From Amoebidium appalachense (Eukaryota; Ichthyosporea), in assembly GCA_963693365.1 (NCBI GenBank), contig CAVNZM010000009.1:124001-188000 (forward strand): a stretch of DNA of 64,000 nt. The letters run 5' to 3'. The position numbers and the translations under genes are program-made. How positions within the stretch are numbered: position 1 is the stretch's first letter; every line of letters begins with the position of its first letter. Below the pieces are notes generated by a model, which was not told where the DNA came from, did no database searches, and was given only the letters and a program-made list of their open reading frames with translations. Below are positions 17,250 through 30,814 of this stretch, in pieces.

Positions 17250-18421
17250 CCTTTTTATACGCAGAGATGTGGAGCCGATAAAGGCTAAGCCAACCAAAAG
17301 AACGAAAACTATCAGGGCGAATAAAGCAAAATACCTGTCGACACATAGAAGATAAATCGTAATCGTCCAATGAAAGCACGGAAAGATTTACTAAAGCTAA
17401 ATAAATGAACCCATTTATATATCTATTAGTTCACATCATATATTTATCATCATGACATGTTCCTAATATAAACACGTCTAAATATAAGTATTCCTAATAG
17501 CTGGGGAACATAGAGCAATTCTACGTCGTGGGAAAAGAAGGAAAAGGAATGAGGATAGAAAGGAATGGAATGGGAAAAGAATCGAGTGGAATAAAGGAGG
17601 AATGTACGTTTCTATATTTGGGGAAATTAAATGAGATCTTATTGGACAACTATCGGACACGTACGCACCATGTAAATTTAGTATTGGAGAGGGGTAAAAG
17701 ACGCAAACAACATTACACGTACGTGGGCCAGGTGGCTCGGTGTGTACACAGATCAACAATATCTGTGCACACGGAAACGGGAAAGAAAGAAAGGGGAAAA
17801 GGGGAAAAGGAAACGAACAACAACAAACTAATAAACTTATGTATAACTCAAGTTCTAAGTTCTTGCCGTTATCCATGTGTAGATGACAGGGGGGTGGGAA
17901 GGGGGGGGGGGGGATACCATTCTTTAGGGGTGCTACTGTCTTTGCCTTCTTCTTTGGCTCCAACTTTGGGTCCCTCCACGGTTCTGCCCCATCCTTTAAC
18001 ACATCATGCAGGAATAGACGCACGAAGTCAGTTGTGTATCCGCTCAAGCACAATATTAATAGGTTATGCATGCTACACCAGATTTAGGCGAGAAATTTTG
18101 TACATGTGTGTATGTATGTGCGCAATTTTTGGAAATTTTTAGAGGCTCTTGCTGTGTGATTTTGTGTCTGTGCGTGTGTATGTGCGCGTGCGTGCACCGA
18201 AGGTATTGGCCAAACGGAAGAAGAGAACACACACAGAGAGAGACTGGGGTCTGAAGGGAAGGAAGGAAGTGGCAGCCGGAATGTGATGCCCATAGATATT
18301 ACGTGTCCGGGGGCCATGTGTGACCCGTAGCACTCCTGTGCATTCTACCGCCATCGCAAAAGACCACGGCAAGTGCACTCACCAGCAAGCAAGTTTTGGA
18401 CCAAAGCCGAAGGGCCCTCAT
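17250..18421 (-). CDS. Possible fragmentary minus-strand gene, unresolved
   Basis: Three pieces look coding, but I cannot join them in frame. (1) ATG at 18421 opens MRALRLWSKTCLLVSALAVV, a good signal peptide, with a strong donor GTGAGTGC inside it at 18382. (2) 18060-17918 reads YTTDFVRLFLHDVLKDGAEP and on to EPKKKAKTVAPLKNG, ending in phase 1 at a GTATCC donor before poly-C. (3) After GTCGACAG at about 17340, one frame gives a hydrophobic stretch (YFALFALIVFVLLVGLAFIG) and a stop, and another gives a short tail ILLYSP and a stop. It could be a type I membrane protein, pieces of two genes, or the 5' part of the gene at 16202-16750. Confidence 0.25.
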
Positions 18422-19482
18422 GATGTCCTAAGTGTTGATGTTCAAACGCTTATAATGCCCTGTCTAATCCTTGTGTCTGCATGATGATTAGTGTCTGCCG
18501 GCAAACATCAGCCCACTGGCCGCAGCACAGCACAGGCACAGGCGCAGGCATGCACATAGGGCAGGTGTGCAGAAGGGATAATAGTCATGCACACGTTCGG
18601 TTCAGACACACACACACACACACACACGCGGTGGCTGATAAAACACATTCAGTGTCAGTGAAACACACACTCCCGCAAGCACGCGTACGCACGCTCGCAA
18701 GCATGGACGCACGCGCGCACACACGCATGCACGCATGCACGCACGCACGCACGCACGCACGTGCTTATTAAAACACGTGACACAGACACACATACACACA
18801 CGCACACGCGTGCGCACACACACACATACACACACACGCACATGCACATGCACACGCACACGCATGCACACGTGCGCGCGTGCATGCATGTGTACACACA
18901 TCATTTTCGATTGGCAACCTGCACTCGCGTGAATGCTGTGCACCCTGCCCAACCATAAATGCACAAAGACGTGCTGTACACATACACACACACAAAACGT
19001 TGTACAAGGCACGTGTGCAGGCATGCACATTGCACACTATTTATTAACATATTGATATTCCAATGAAAGACCAAAGCTACAGACCAAGCGAGTGCATGTG
19101 TGCTGCTCATGTGTGCATAATATGTATACGAGGAATATATATTGCGCATTGCCATAAAGCGCAGTAGTGGGTCGTACAAATAATTCGAATTCACTTTACT
19201 CCCTTTTTTTTCCTTAATTGTCCCCGCTGTATGCATACGCGACATAGTATGTAATTAAGTCGGTAAATCGATGAGGTCGGTGGGTGCTCTGGCGGAGTGT
19301 GTGTGTGTGGTGCACGCATACACATGTAGGCTAGGGCAAGGGAATGTTCTTAAACGTGTGCACCAGTACCAGCATCGACCCCACTCATTCTGCACCCTGC
19401 AGCTGCACATGCGTCCTTACCTGTTGCCGAAAGCAAAAAGGGAGGGGGGGAGGGGGGAGGGGGGATGGGGGGGAGGGTGTGT

Positions 19483-19530
<48 letters not shown>

Positions 19531-19556
19531 CTACCTGATATTTGGACTGCCCGTCA

Positions 19557-19607
19557 CAAGCTTTCGAATTCGATTCGCGGACTCGAACAACATGAATTCG
19601 AAGCTTG
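19557..19607. repeat. Inverted repeat / hairpin with EcoRI- and HindIII-like arms
   Basis: Left arm CAAGCTTTCGAATTC (19557-19571) and right arm GAATTCGAAGCTTG (19594-19607) are complementary apart from one extra T, with a 22-nt loop. It follows a long poly-G tract. Confidence 0.85.
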
Positions 19608-20627
19608 TTTCAGTTGTCTGCTTGATCATGAAAATGAACTGTGGTCTTCCTTTATATAATTGCTTGTGATGCGCTGTGAGCCAATCAAGTGTGCTCTCAT
19701 ACAGGGCGTCAAATAGTGCTTCATGCTAACACGAGAGCTAACACGGCCATCTCTCAAGGTGAGAGTTTCCACATTCTGTCTTTGTGTATGTTTGTTTCCT
19801 TCTGAAAATAAATATTGTTATAACTTTTTGTTGTTCAGTGAATAACAACTTCATGCTGGATCCAAGTTGAGCCTCCCACTTATGTAGAATGTTGGGCTCA
19901 GGGCTGCCCCAGGGGCCGAGTCTTGAAACATTCCACGGCTGGCGGCGCCGCTGAACTCAGAGGTGCACATGAACTCGGGTTTACACACTTTTTATTAATA
20001 TTGCACATGAACTCAGTCGGCCCGGCCTGAGGTTTTAGAGCTGAGGCGACAAACCCAACGCCTGTACGAGAATTTCGTTTTCAACCACCATTTTCGCACC
20101 ATATGCATCGCACATGTACACAAATCTTATGCGGAAAGATGTGCACTATAGTCGTGGATTATAATAATGCTGGCGCGCAGCCACGAATCAGACAGACCAT
20201 GGGGAAAAAATCTTGTGCAGGCATATGCACTTGTACGATGCCCGCTTGTTGCCCACCACGTGTACGTGTGGGTGCACGGGCTTTACCACTGTGCAGTTGT
20301 GCACTGTGAAACATGCCCGGGCCACCCTGGTTTGGAAGACGTGCAAGCGCCAAACTTGCCAAAAAGATTACTAACATCACTAAAAAGCCTGTGGTTATTA
20401 CAAGTTCAAGCAGCTTTTCATGCTGATGGCTACCTACGTGCACGGTGGCTTGGTAGCGATTTCTAGAAAGCGTTTTTTCGCAAAGTTTGGAATCTTGCAT
20501 TCACACACAAGCGCTCGCATATGTCACAAACTACAACGCTCACTGTGGTGCACCCACAGACCGTGACCTACACGAGAGTTGCATGCGCACACAGGTCGTC
20601 AACACACGCATGAAAACGACACGTTAG

Positions 20628-20668
<41 letters not shown>

Positions 20669-21103
20669 AAAAAAAAAACCACCCACACACCCACACACCT
20701 ACCCATCCAAGTCCTGTCTTCCTCCCCACTCCCCCACCCACCCTTTTCCAACCCTTCCTTCGGGTGCAATCTCTGTCTCAACCAATCCACCCCCTCCCCT
20801 CCGCTCCCTCCAGATTCACCCCTTCGAACTCCACCCGGCACTATCACCACACACCCCTTTATACCCGCCTCTCACTACATCTCGCTCTTTAACGCTTTCC
20901 CTCCCTCGATGTAAGTTGCTTTTAAATACTCTCTCCAAGGCCCCCTTTCTCTCTCACTCCCGGGGTCTCTCCCTCCACCCTTAGCGCATCCCATCCGTCT
21001 CTCTCTCTCTCAGACACGCATCCCTCCCTTCTGTGAGAAAGTTTCTATTCACCCCTCTCTTCCGCGCGTTCTCTATCTCCCTTTCTCTTTGGCCAGTGCA
21101 CAC

Positions 21104-21237
21104 TTCCAGTGTTGCCAGCTCGAAGTTGTTATCCGTGTCCCATATGCATGCAACATACATTGTCACAATGAGACGAGGCATGGTTTCCAGCAATGTTTCA
21201 CAGACGGAACCCAAAAGCATTTGCCTGCCAATTTCTT
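21104..21237 (-). CDS. Possible internal exon of an unrecognised gene
   Basis: Flanked by TATGCCTTAG and GTGTGCAC, phase 1 in and phase 0 out. It encodes EIGRQMLLGSVCETLLETMP, then RLIVTMYVACIWDTDNNFEL and ATLE. Composition is normal and amphipathic or membrane-like. No neighbouring exons were found, so this rests on composition and splice sites only. Confidence 0.25.
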
Positions 21238-21310
21238 CTAAGGCATACACGCGCACGCACGCAAAAGCACACACACATTCACGCACGCACATACACACGA
21301 GCACGAAGGG

Positions 21311-21332
21311 CTAATATGCATATGCATATTAG
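21311..21332. repeat. 22-bp perfect palindrome
   Basis: The 22 bases are their own reverse complement, built on TATGCATATGCATA. There is no loop, so it could be a dimer-binding site or a cruciform. No gene start is adjacent. Confidence 0.9.
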
Positions 21333-22265
21333 TGGCCTGCAATTGGCCAGAAGCTGTGTGACAATACTATTTCAGGCTGGAGGCATTATCTGTGCTAATG
21401 TTGTGTGCAAGGCCCAGGAAGTTCGGGACTCATTGTAGTGTGACTGTATTGTGGCCTTATGGAGCCAGTGTTGATGGCGGAACACGCATGGCATTGGCCA
21501 CCAAGCAAAGTGAAAGAGAGTTTTGGCTGTCTTCCCGTACATGCGATATGCGGGCTGGAACGTTATGTGTACGGATTTGGACAGTGTAAGCAGTGATCAA
21601 GATGATTAGCCATATATGGCATTAAGTGTCGGCCATATGAATCTAAGCCATTTCCCAAAATTATCCAATGTCAGTCCAGTGTTTGTGCTTATATATTTTA
21701 ACGTATTTGTAAATTCTTTTTGTTCAGTAATGTCATGCATTAGTATGCACCCTTCCCAGAATCAATTAGATCAGAGCCAATCGCCCGCCACACTGGCACA
21801 CCGTGATCTGCTGTTGCCGTCTCGTGTGTGCGATAGTGCACAGGCAAAAACGTGACCCTGTTGAAGGAAGAAGTTTGGTGAGCCCTATAGGAAACCGGAC
21901 TAATCATTGAGCTTGGCAACTAGGCGTATGACGTTGCGTTGGTAAAAGACTGAATTATAGGACAGTAAGATTTCTTTGCTCTTCAGCACTTTTTTTAGGC
22001 TGAGTGTGCGTAGAGGCCGGGGCGAACGATTGCCATCATTGGCTGCATGATGCCAAAGTAGAGTTATATACACGTAGCAAGCGGAAATTCATTTTTGAGG
22101 CTGCCCTCGCGGCACATACTATATATCTTTTGTTCAGATTTCCCAAAAAGATATCATCTCTAGACTCTAGGTCCCTGCTACGACTATATACCCCGCCCGA
22201 GGTCCTGTGCAGTCTCTGGTGCTTTTTTGGAGCTGGGGCCCAACATTCCTACACTGGGGGGCATC

Positions 22266-25050
22266 ATGGTGAGTGGACTCTACAATTTCCTCTTCACACA
22301 CCTTAAATCTTACTACTACAACGTCTTTCCCTTACCAGCAACTTAGATTTTTGAAGGCATTTTAGATTAGAAACCATTATGTTGGTGTTGGCTTGAGAGG
22401 TGTAATACATGTACACGTACCTGTGTGTATCACAGCAAGGTGTGCCTAGTGTGGGTATGGGGTGGTGGTGGTGTGCTGACGGGGCTTGCAGGGGGCGCTG
22501 CTGGCCATACGGCGGGTGCCGGCCAGCAGAGGCTGGGCCGGACTGCTGCTGTGGGCCGCCTTTGTCTTTGCAGGTGGGTAAAGGCGAGGTCTGGGTGGGT
22601 GGGTGGGGGAGTAAAGAACACCTGCAAGGCTGCTGGCGTTAGGCACACACACGGCCCTGGCTTCCATTGACTTTCCCCAGCCTCATCACCCCCTAACCTT
22701 GTGCACAGATACAAACACTCGCGCCTGCTTGCACATACAGACACTGTAAACATAACCGTATTCTCCCTCTCGTGAAGACACAAAGTACATGCACAGACGG
22801 ACACATATGCACTCGCAGTTGCACACACTGGCTTGCACACATACGCACTAATAGAAAAGTACAAAAAATATTTAGCACTCCTGTGCACCGCCCATACACG
22901 GGCAAGTGTGCTCACAAGAGCATGGCAACAGAGAGTTGAGAGCGCTAAATTGCAACGAGTCACACACCACAGACACTTTGAGCATGCACACACACGGCAG
23001 GCTGGATGACCCTAAACATACAGGACCCCACGTTCACGAACAGTAAACATGTGGATAGACGCAAACAAAAAACTGCTTGGGCACACACAAGCACGCATAC
23101 ATATCCGTGCACACATACACAGAGGCATGCATGCACGTGCACCGTGCACCTACACACACTATTCTGAACACACCCGCCTACCAAGCATTCTGGCCGTGTG
23201 TAAAATACTTGTGTGGCACGGGTGTACCCACACACAAGCACTCACACATATGTCTGTGCTCCCGCGCGCACACACCACTTTTGTGTACAGTAGCCCACAT
23301 GCTTATAATCAATAACACAACTTTCTCACACACACTAGCATGCATGCCCATTTGCACTAATGTGCATGCACACACTCACGAACACACAGGCTGGTGGACA
23401 CACCCAAGCGTGCACACACACACAATTGCGACCCTCCCTCCCCCCTCCCTCCCTCCCCCCCCCCCTCTTCCCCTTCCTGCCCCCCCCCCCCCCCTCCCCC
23501 CCCCTCCCCCCGCCCCCCAACAAAAAAAGAAAAAAATAGGACCATGTTTACACACACACACCACAGACGCGAACCAAGTTATGCCCTCTCCTTGTACTTC
23601 TCGGTCACAACCGTTACCCCCAAGGAACGCGCGCGAGCACATGTGTGTGTGCGTGTGTCAGGGTGGGTGGGTGGGTGGGTGGGTGGGTGGGGAGGGGTGG
23701 CAGGGCGGGGCACAAACGAACACCTTTTCTCTAACACGTGGTGGGCAGCGTACCAGTTTGTGGGGACGTATTTTGTGACGGAAAAGGTGTCGATAGAGGC
23801 CGAGGAGAGGGGGCCACTTGGGCCGGACAGCTACGACACCGTGCTGGTGCCACGGAGCGAACAGCAGCAGAGGGTGGTGGAGAGGGAGGTGGTCAGGCTG
23901 CAGGGGGAGATGAAGGGCCTGGAGAAGACTTATCTGGCTTATGTTCGACAACTGAGGTGTGTGTGTGTGGGGGGGGGGGGGGGGGGTGGATGGATGTGTG
24001 GATTTGTGGGGCTGGGGGGGTTTGGGGGGGGGGGGGAAAGGGGAGGTTGTGTGTGCGGATGTGTGGGTGTGGGTGCGTATGTGTGCTTATGTGTATGTGT
24101 GCATGTGTGGGTGCATTTGTGAGTGTGTGGGAGGGGGGGGGGGGGATGATGGTTGTGTGCACAGGTCTGTTGATGCGTGGGCGTGGACTTTGTGTGGGGG
24201 GCGTGTGTGCTCGCGTCTGTGTGGGTGTAAGTGCGTATTGTCTGTGTGCATGGTTGTCGGCATGGGTGGAGGTGTGCGTCTCCTTTAATTGGTTTGTGTT
24301 TGCGCCTCGTAAAAGTGTGTGTGTGTCTATGTGGATGAGTGTACAAGCTCGTTTGCATATGTAGAAGGGCACTGAGGGTGAGGGGGCCGGGGGTCCGGGG
24401 GGAGGGGGGGGAGGGGGGGGAGTTTGCTGATTGGTGAGGCTACAAGCACGTGTATGTCCCCACATGCAGCACGTGTGTGCCCCCACATGCACGTGGCCTG
24501 ATCACACTCCCCCTGCAGATATGACCCCCGCTATTTGAGGGAGGCACCCAGGCATACCCCCCACCAGCTGGAGTGTAGACCGCACGAGCCAGGGCTGGTG
24601 GAGGTCGAGAACTACAAGGCCATACGGGGATACTGCTTTGGCGCCACCGCCATAAAAGGTAACAGGCCCTGGGTGCTTGGTTGGTGCTTGCGGGCCAAAG
24701 GCATGCTTGCACGGTGGTTACTTGATGCACAACAATAGGGTACAGATTGATCCCCCCCACCACCTCCGCCACCACCCGCGCGTGCGCGCACGCACACATG
24801 CACATACACACACGCACACACACACACACAAGCATGCACACGCGTGCAGGGAGGGGGGGGGGCTGCTCGATATACTGTTTTTGACTCATTAGTTCAGGAA
24901 AGGGATGAGGATGGGTAGAAACTCCCACGATAAAAGCCCTCCAACATGGCCTTCTAGTTGTAATCGTGTGTGCGTGCCCCACTCTCACCTCATCATGTAC
25001 TCTGTGTGTGCAGCAGACTAACATCACCCCCCCTTCCCCCACCCACCCAC

Positions 25051-25090
<40 letters not shown>

Positions 25091-27759
25091 CAGGCGTGTG
25101 TGCGACACCAGGGTGCCGGACTATCGCAAGGTGGAGGGTGGGCAGGTGCAGGGGACCATGACGTATGGGGTCAGGACCCTCTACAACAGGACCTTTGCAT
25201 ACGTGCCGTACTACCACAGGAGGAGGATACAGCAGAGCGGTAGGGGCACACACACGCACGTGCACTGCAGTGCACGTGCACTGCATGCAGATGTGCACGT
25301 GCACTGCATGCAGATGTGCACGTGCACGGACACGGGGGAGGCACGGCTGCACGTGCATGCACACTCGTGCTGGCCGGGCCTGATCCCCACATACGGGTTC
25401 CTTCACACGTCACAATGCGCTACACCGGGCATGTACTCTGGTCTTTCATTATCACATGCACACACACGTGCAGGCACCCCTGCTCTCTGACAATGCACGG
25501 TGGGGTCTGCAGCACAGAAAGGTGGGCGGAGAGACGAAAGCGGGCGTGCAGCACATGTTTTCTAACTGTTCGAACGTGGGTCTGACTGTGTGCCCGTGTG
25601 CAGGGGGAGGGCCTGAGGTAGCCGTGACGTCACAGGGCACGTGGAACCGCAACCACCACCTGGTCAACCTGGCCACCATCTGGAAGGGGCCCGTGTCCTT
25701 TGCCCTGCTGCTGGGTACGTGCACACATGCATGCAGGCACACACACACGTGCAGGCACACACACACGTGCAGGCACACACATGTATGCATGCAGGCACAC
25801 ACATGCAGGCACACACATGCAATCAGCACGTGCAGGCACACACATGCAGCACATGCAGGCGCACACATGCAGGCACACACATGCAGGCACACACATGCAG
25901 CACGTGCAGGCACACACATGCAGCACATGCAGGCACACACACAGAGGCAGCATATGCAGGCACATATACACATGTAGGGGCACACACACGCAGCACATGC
26001 AGGCGTGCACACACATGTAGGCACAGGCAAGCAGGCACGCATATGCAGGTAGGCACGCACATGGGGGCACAGAATCACACTTACAGGCACACAGCCAGAC
26101 GTGCACGTACACACACGCGAGCAAATCACTACACAACCAAACTTGCATACACACCACGCAAGCACACGTGTGCATGCTGGTACGGACATATACACTAGTT
26201 CGGAATTCCCATTGGAATTCGTATGCGTAACCTTATATGGCTTACCTGAAAAATTCGGATCATCTGATTGGCCTCACTTTGCGAAAGGGCTAGGGTAAGG
26301 GCTGCCCTCACCCCATCAGGGCCGGGGTGCAAATCTATACGCTCTGATGTACATGTTATACTCGTTTTTACATAGAAAACAGGTTTTGGTTCACTAATAA
26401 AAGTTGTCGGAAATGAAACAACGCGTAATAATGATATATGGTTTCGGGGATGTCTGATGCTTCTTTCAATGTCAAAATCGGCAAAAAAAAACCCGTCCTT
26501 CTAGGCCTCCGATTGTCAGGGCCGTGGTCGATCGTCTATGACAAGAATGTAGTTTTTTCTAGTTTTCACCATAAAATAAGCGGCGGACACCCCATATTGC
26601 TTATACAATAAATGTTAGTCGCGTTATGTGTAAAAATATAAATTAGTGACCAAAACCTGTTTTCTATTCATATTTTTAATTTTGATCACCTAAGGCGTCA
26701 TTTGGTATATGAGTAGCCCTTCCCCCAGCCCTTCATTACGCCATCATTCCGATGTGAGAGAAGCAAAGCCATTGAAAATTTTACATAGGCAATCCGAACT
26801 AGTGTATCCACCACATGCAAACACACACCATTCATACACGTGTGTGCACACAGGTACACACCCCCATGCCCTACATCCCTCACACCTACTCACCCCACCA
26901 CCCCCCAGACACCCCCTCGAAGCTGCAGGAGGTGGATGCCCTTCTAGAATCTTCCAAGCCAGTGGCCGACCACGTGGACATACACGTGGTCTGGAGGCTG
27001 GACCACAGTGCGGATAGCCCTGGTGCCTTCTATCCAATCAACATGCTTAGAAACATTGCCCTGCAGGTGCGAATTGGGTGTGGGGATGGGTGGGTGGGTG
27101 GGTGGGTGTTTGTCCTTATGCATGGGCGGATGGGTGCATGAGTGCATCGGGTGTGTGGGTACTTGGGGGGGAGGTGTAAATGCATGGGTGGGTGGGCTAG
27201 ATGTTGGCGGATTGGTTTGGTGTTGGGGTTGGATGTGGGGGGCCAAATTGGTGGATGGGGCAAGTGTTGTTGGGTGGGGCTGCATGTGTGTGATTGTATG
27301 CTGGTGTTAGATGGGTGGTGGGTTGAACGAGTATTTATAGGTCTGTGTTGTATCTGGGTAGACAGATGGTATTTGGGCTGTGCATGTGCTTGGTTGTTGG
27401 GGCAAGTGAACAGGGAGATTGTGCTATATGTGCCTGTTGGTGGGAGCAAGAGACTAACATTATTGTCAGACGGTGGACACACTGTGGGTCTTTGTTCTTG
27501 ACGTGGATGTGGTGCCCAATGCCCCCATGTGGGTCTATGTGGACTGGGTCACGGAGGCAGCTAGGTCCGTGGCTCAGGCCCTGTTTGACGCTAAGCAGGT
27601 GGGCGGGGTGGTTGATTGCTCAGACACACACAGGCCCAAATATTCACACACATACACACAAAAAATAGCATACACAAGTACACACTACGTGCACACAAAC
27701 GCGTGTGCACGCAAACACACACAGAACCACACACACACACACACACACACAAACGCACA

Positions 27760-27798
<39 letters not shown>

Positions 27799-29765
27799 CC
27801 ACACACACACGTACACACATACACATCCCCTCTAGCCGCCCCATCCCCGCATGTGTTTATGATTTGGCTGCTGCATGTTTAGTTGGTTGATGGTGGGGTA
27901 GTGGTTGTGGGATGTTGGGGCTGTGTGCATGCAATGTGTTAGGGTGGCTGCAGGGTTGGGCATGCCGACGGGTTGGGTTTGTGTGTGCAATGCGGTGAAC
28001 AGCCCTGCCACTCTCATGCACAATTCAATGGCTGGTTGAGCCGACCAGTGCGGAAGGAGTGTGGTGGTATTTAGGCCGGCAGGTCAGCTGCAGCAGGACA
28101 AATGGGGGGGGGGGGGGGGGGGGGGGGGGGGAGGGCATGTGTATTTGTTATTCGGGTGGGTGAAGGGAAGGAGGGATCCTGTAGGTGTGTGGCCTGACAT
28201 GTGCACGTGCAGCAACTGGTCTGTCCCGAGCTGGAGGCATATGTGCCCCCGGCTGTGGAGATGAGTGCTGACTCTCTGGCCAGCCTCTACACAAGTACGT
28301 GCTTGCACGTGCATGTACACGGCACACACAGATGCACGTGCATATAGACGACCCCCACCCGTGCACGTGCACACACACGGCACACAGCCATGTACACGTG
28401 CATGTACATGTGTAAGCATGGGAACCCACCGTGCACACACCCATGCACGTGCAATGCCATGTGCAGCATGTGAGCACACCATGCATTCCTTCATGTACAC
28501 ATTTGGCATGGGCCCAGTCACCTCAGCAGTACACATGGCCACGCACGTGCACGCTGTAAGGCACACACACGGACAGCGCACACCACGTGCACCACTTTCA
28601 CACACCCATCGATACCCATCTTCCGTGTGCTTGTTCCAGGGACACATAGATACGTGCATACAGGCGATCATAAACACACGAAACACCCACGTGCACACAC
28701 ACAACACACATGCACATGCACACACATAACCTCCCGCTGATCTAGCTATACTCTGCATCTGTCCATCACACAAGATTAGCATTGCCTGACTTGATGTGAG
28801 CACATAACCTGTTGGCCTGTGTGTAGTATCCCTCTTGCATGCATGGAGTGGGTGTGCCCATGCTTACCCCGCATGTGCCTGACCCCCCAGGAGCCAAGTC
28901 CTCCGACACGCTCAGTAAGGCGCTAGTGTCCGAGTGTCTGCTCAGGGGGGATGCCAGGCCCATGCACCCGTACTTTGGGCCTGCATACCTGCCCACCAAC
29001 CACCTGGAATGGGTTAATAGCAGTGATGTGGTCGAGCTGCCCTACCTGACAAGATTCGAACCCTACTACATTGCAAGGATGCCTGTGCCCCTGTTTAACG
29101 AGACATTTGTCAACAGGTGGGCGCATGTGCATGTGTCAATGTGTGCACATGCGCGCTATAAACACACCACGCACACACGGGCACATGCGCACCCACGGGC
29201 ATGCCAAAGGATGGGTGCCACAAGCAGTCGGCCTTGTTTATTGCACAGCGTATCACATGTTCAATTTGCACCATGAATCTGACCACGCCTTCACGTATAT
29301 GCACCTGCACACCCACATGCGTGTGCGCGTGCACACGTGCATCTACCTGCACACCCATGCACGTGCATCTACCTGCACACCCATGCACGTGCAGACACAT
29401 TCACACCCATGCACGTGCAGACACATTCACACCCATGCACGTGCAGACACATTCACACCCATGCACGTGCAGACACATTCACACCCATGCACGTGCAGAC
29501 ACATTCACACCCATGCACGTGCAGACACAATCACACCCATGCACGTGCAGACACAATCACACCCGCATGCACTAACACTAAGCCACTTACCTACAGGGGG
29601 GGCAACTATGCCCAACAGGTGTATGAGATGGCGGCAGGGGGCTACCACTTCTTCCGCCTGCCAGAGGCCTTTGTGGTCGACATTCCCCACAGCAAGAAAC
29701 CTGCGCCCCCAAACAACGGCACTGCAAATGTGCTGGATAATGCTACAAAGCAGGTGGGTGTGTGT

Positions 29766-29814
<49 letters not shown>

Positions 29815-29967
29815 AGGAGGGGGGAGGGGGGGAAGGGGGGGGGGGAGGGGGGGGGGGGGGGGGAAGGGGGGGGGGGGGGGGTAGTGCATGACTAGATGGT
29901 AGGGCTTGTGGAGTTGCATGGGTTGTGTTTGTGGAATGAATGTGTTTGTAATTTTTAATTCATGTTG

Positions 29968-30023
<56 letters not shown>

Positions 30024-30202
30024 TGTTGTGTGGATTTGTGTCTGTGTGTGTATGGTGGGCCCCGCGCACGAATGCTTGTTTGTGCCTGTGGATGGGAGGA
30101 CGGGTAGGTAGTTGTGTGTGCCTTCCGTTGCCCGTTTCTGTGCATGTGTGTCTTGCCATCGGTCTTGGTGTGTCTGTGCTCGTGTTTGTGTGTGTGTCTG
30201 TG

Positions 30203-30233
<31 letters not shown>

Positions 30234-30762
30234 ATCTGTAGGTGTGCATGTGTGTGTGTGTCGATGTAGGTGTGTGTGCCTCTGCTACCCTACCTGTGTG
30301 CATGCCTTTTGTGTCTGTGTGTGTGCCTGCCACCCTTCCTGTGCACGCGCATGATTACGCACACTGACTGTGCACGTGCAGGCCACACACGACATGGACC
30401 ACGTGGTCAAGATGTGGGAGGCACAGTACGACCACGTGCGCACACGCTACGGGTATGTGCCCCCTAACCCCTTGTTTTTCTTTTTTCCCAATCACATTAG
30501 TGTGTGGCCTGTGACATATCCGCTGTCTGGCTTCAGCCTGGCTGTGCCCTGCCTGTCTGCCCTTGTCGTATCGAACGAACACTGTTCTCAAAACACACAG
30601 GCCACAACACAACACACGGTGAAGGGCACACACATGCACCACACAACACACATCATACATGCTGGTGGTTGTGTGCCAGCCTTTCGTGCTCTATGTACCT
30701 CCCCGTCCTCTCCCCCTTTCGCCCCTCCCCCTCCTATACACGCACACACAGCCCATCACCAC

Positions 30763-30814
<52 letters not shown>

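Larger units (their letters stand above)
18422..22265. other. Intergenic region with microsatellites and inverted repeats
   Basis: No complete gene is visible. It holds CA/CG-rich tracts (18.6-18.9 kb), poly-G at 19498-19530, a hairpin (19557-19607), a poly-C/poly-A block at 20630-20678, one plausible minus-strand exon (21104-21237) and a 22-bp palindrome (21311-21332). A minus-strand frame at 20159-20500 contains a hydrophobic segment but has no splice or homology support. The last few hundred bases should include the promoter and 5' UTR of the GT49 gene. Confidence 0.6.

Noticed and set aside
20159-20500. Minus-strand frame with a hydrophobic helix (LVITTGFLVMLVIFLASLAL)
   Set aside because: One hydrophobic stretch is not enough; the rest has no recognisable composition and there are no flanking exons.
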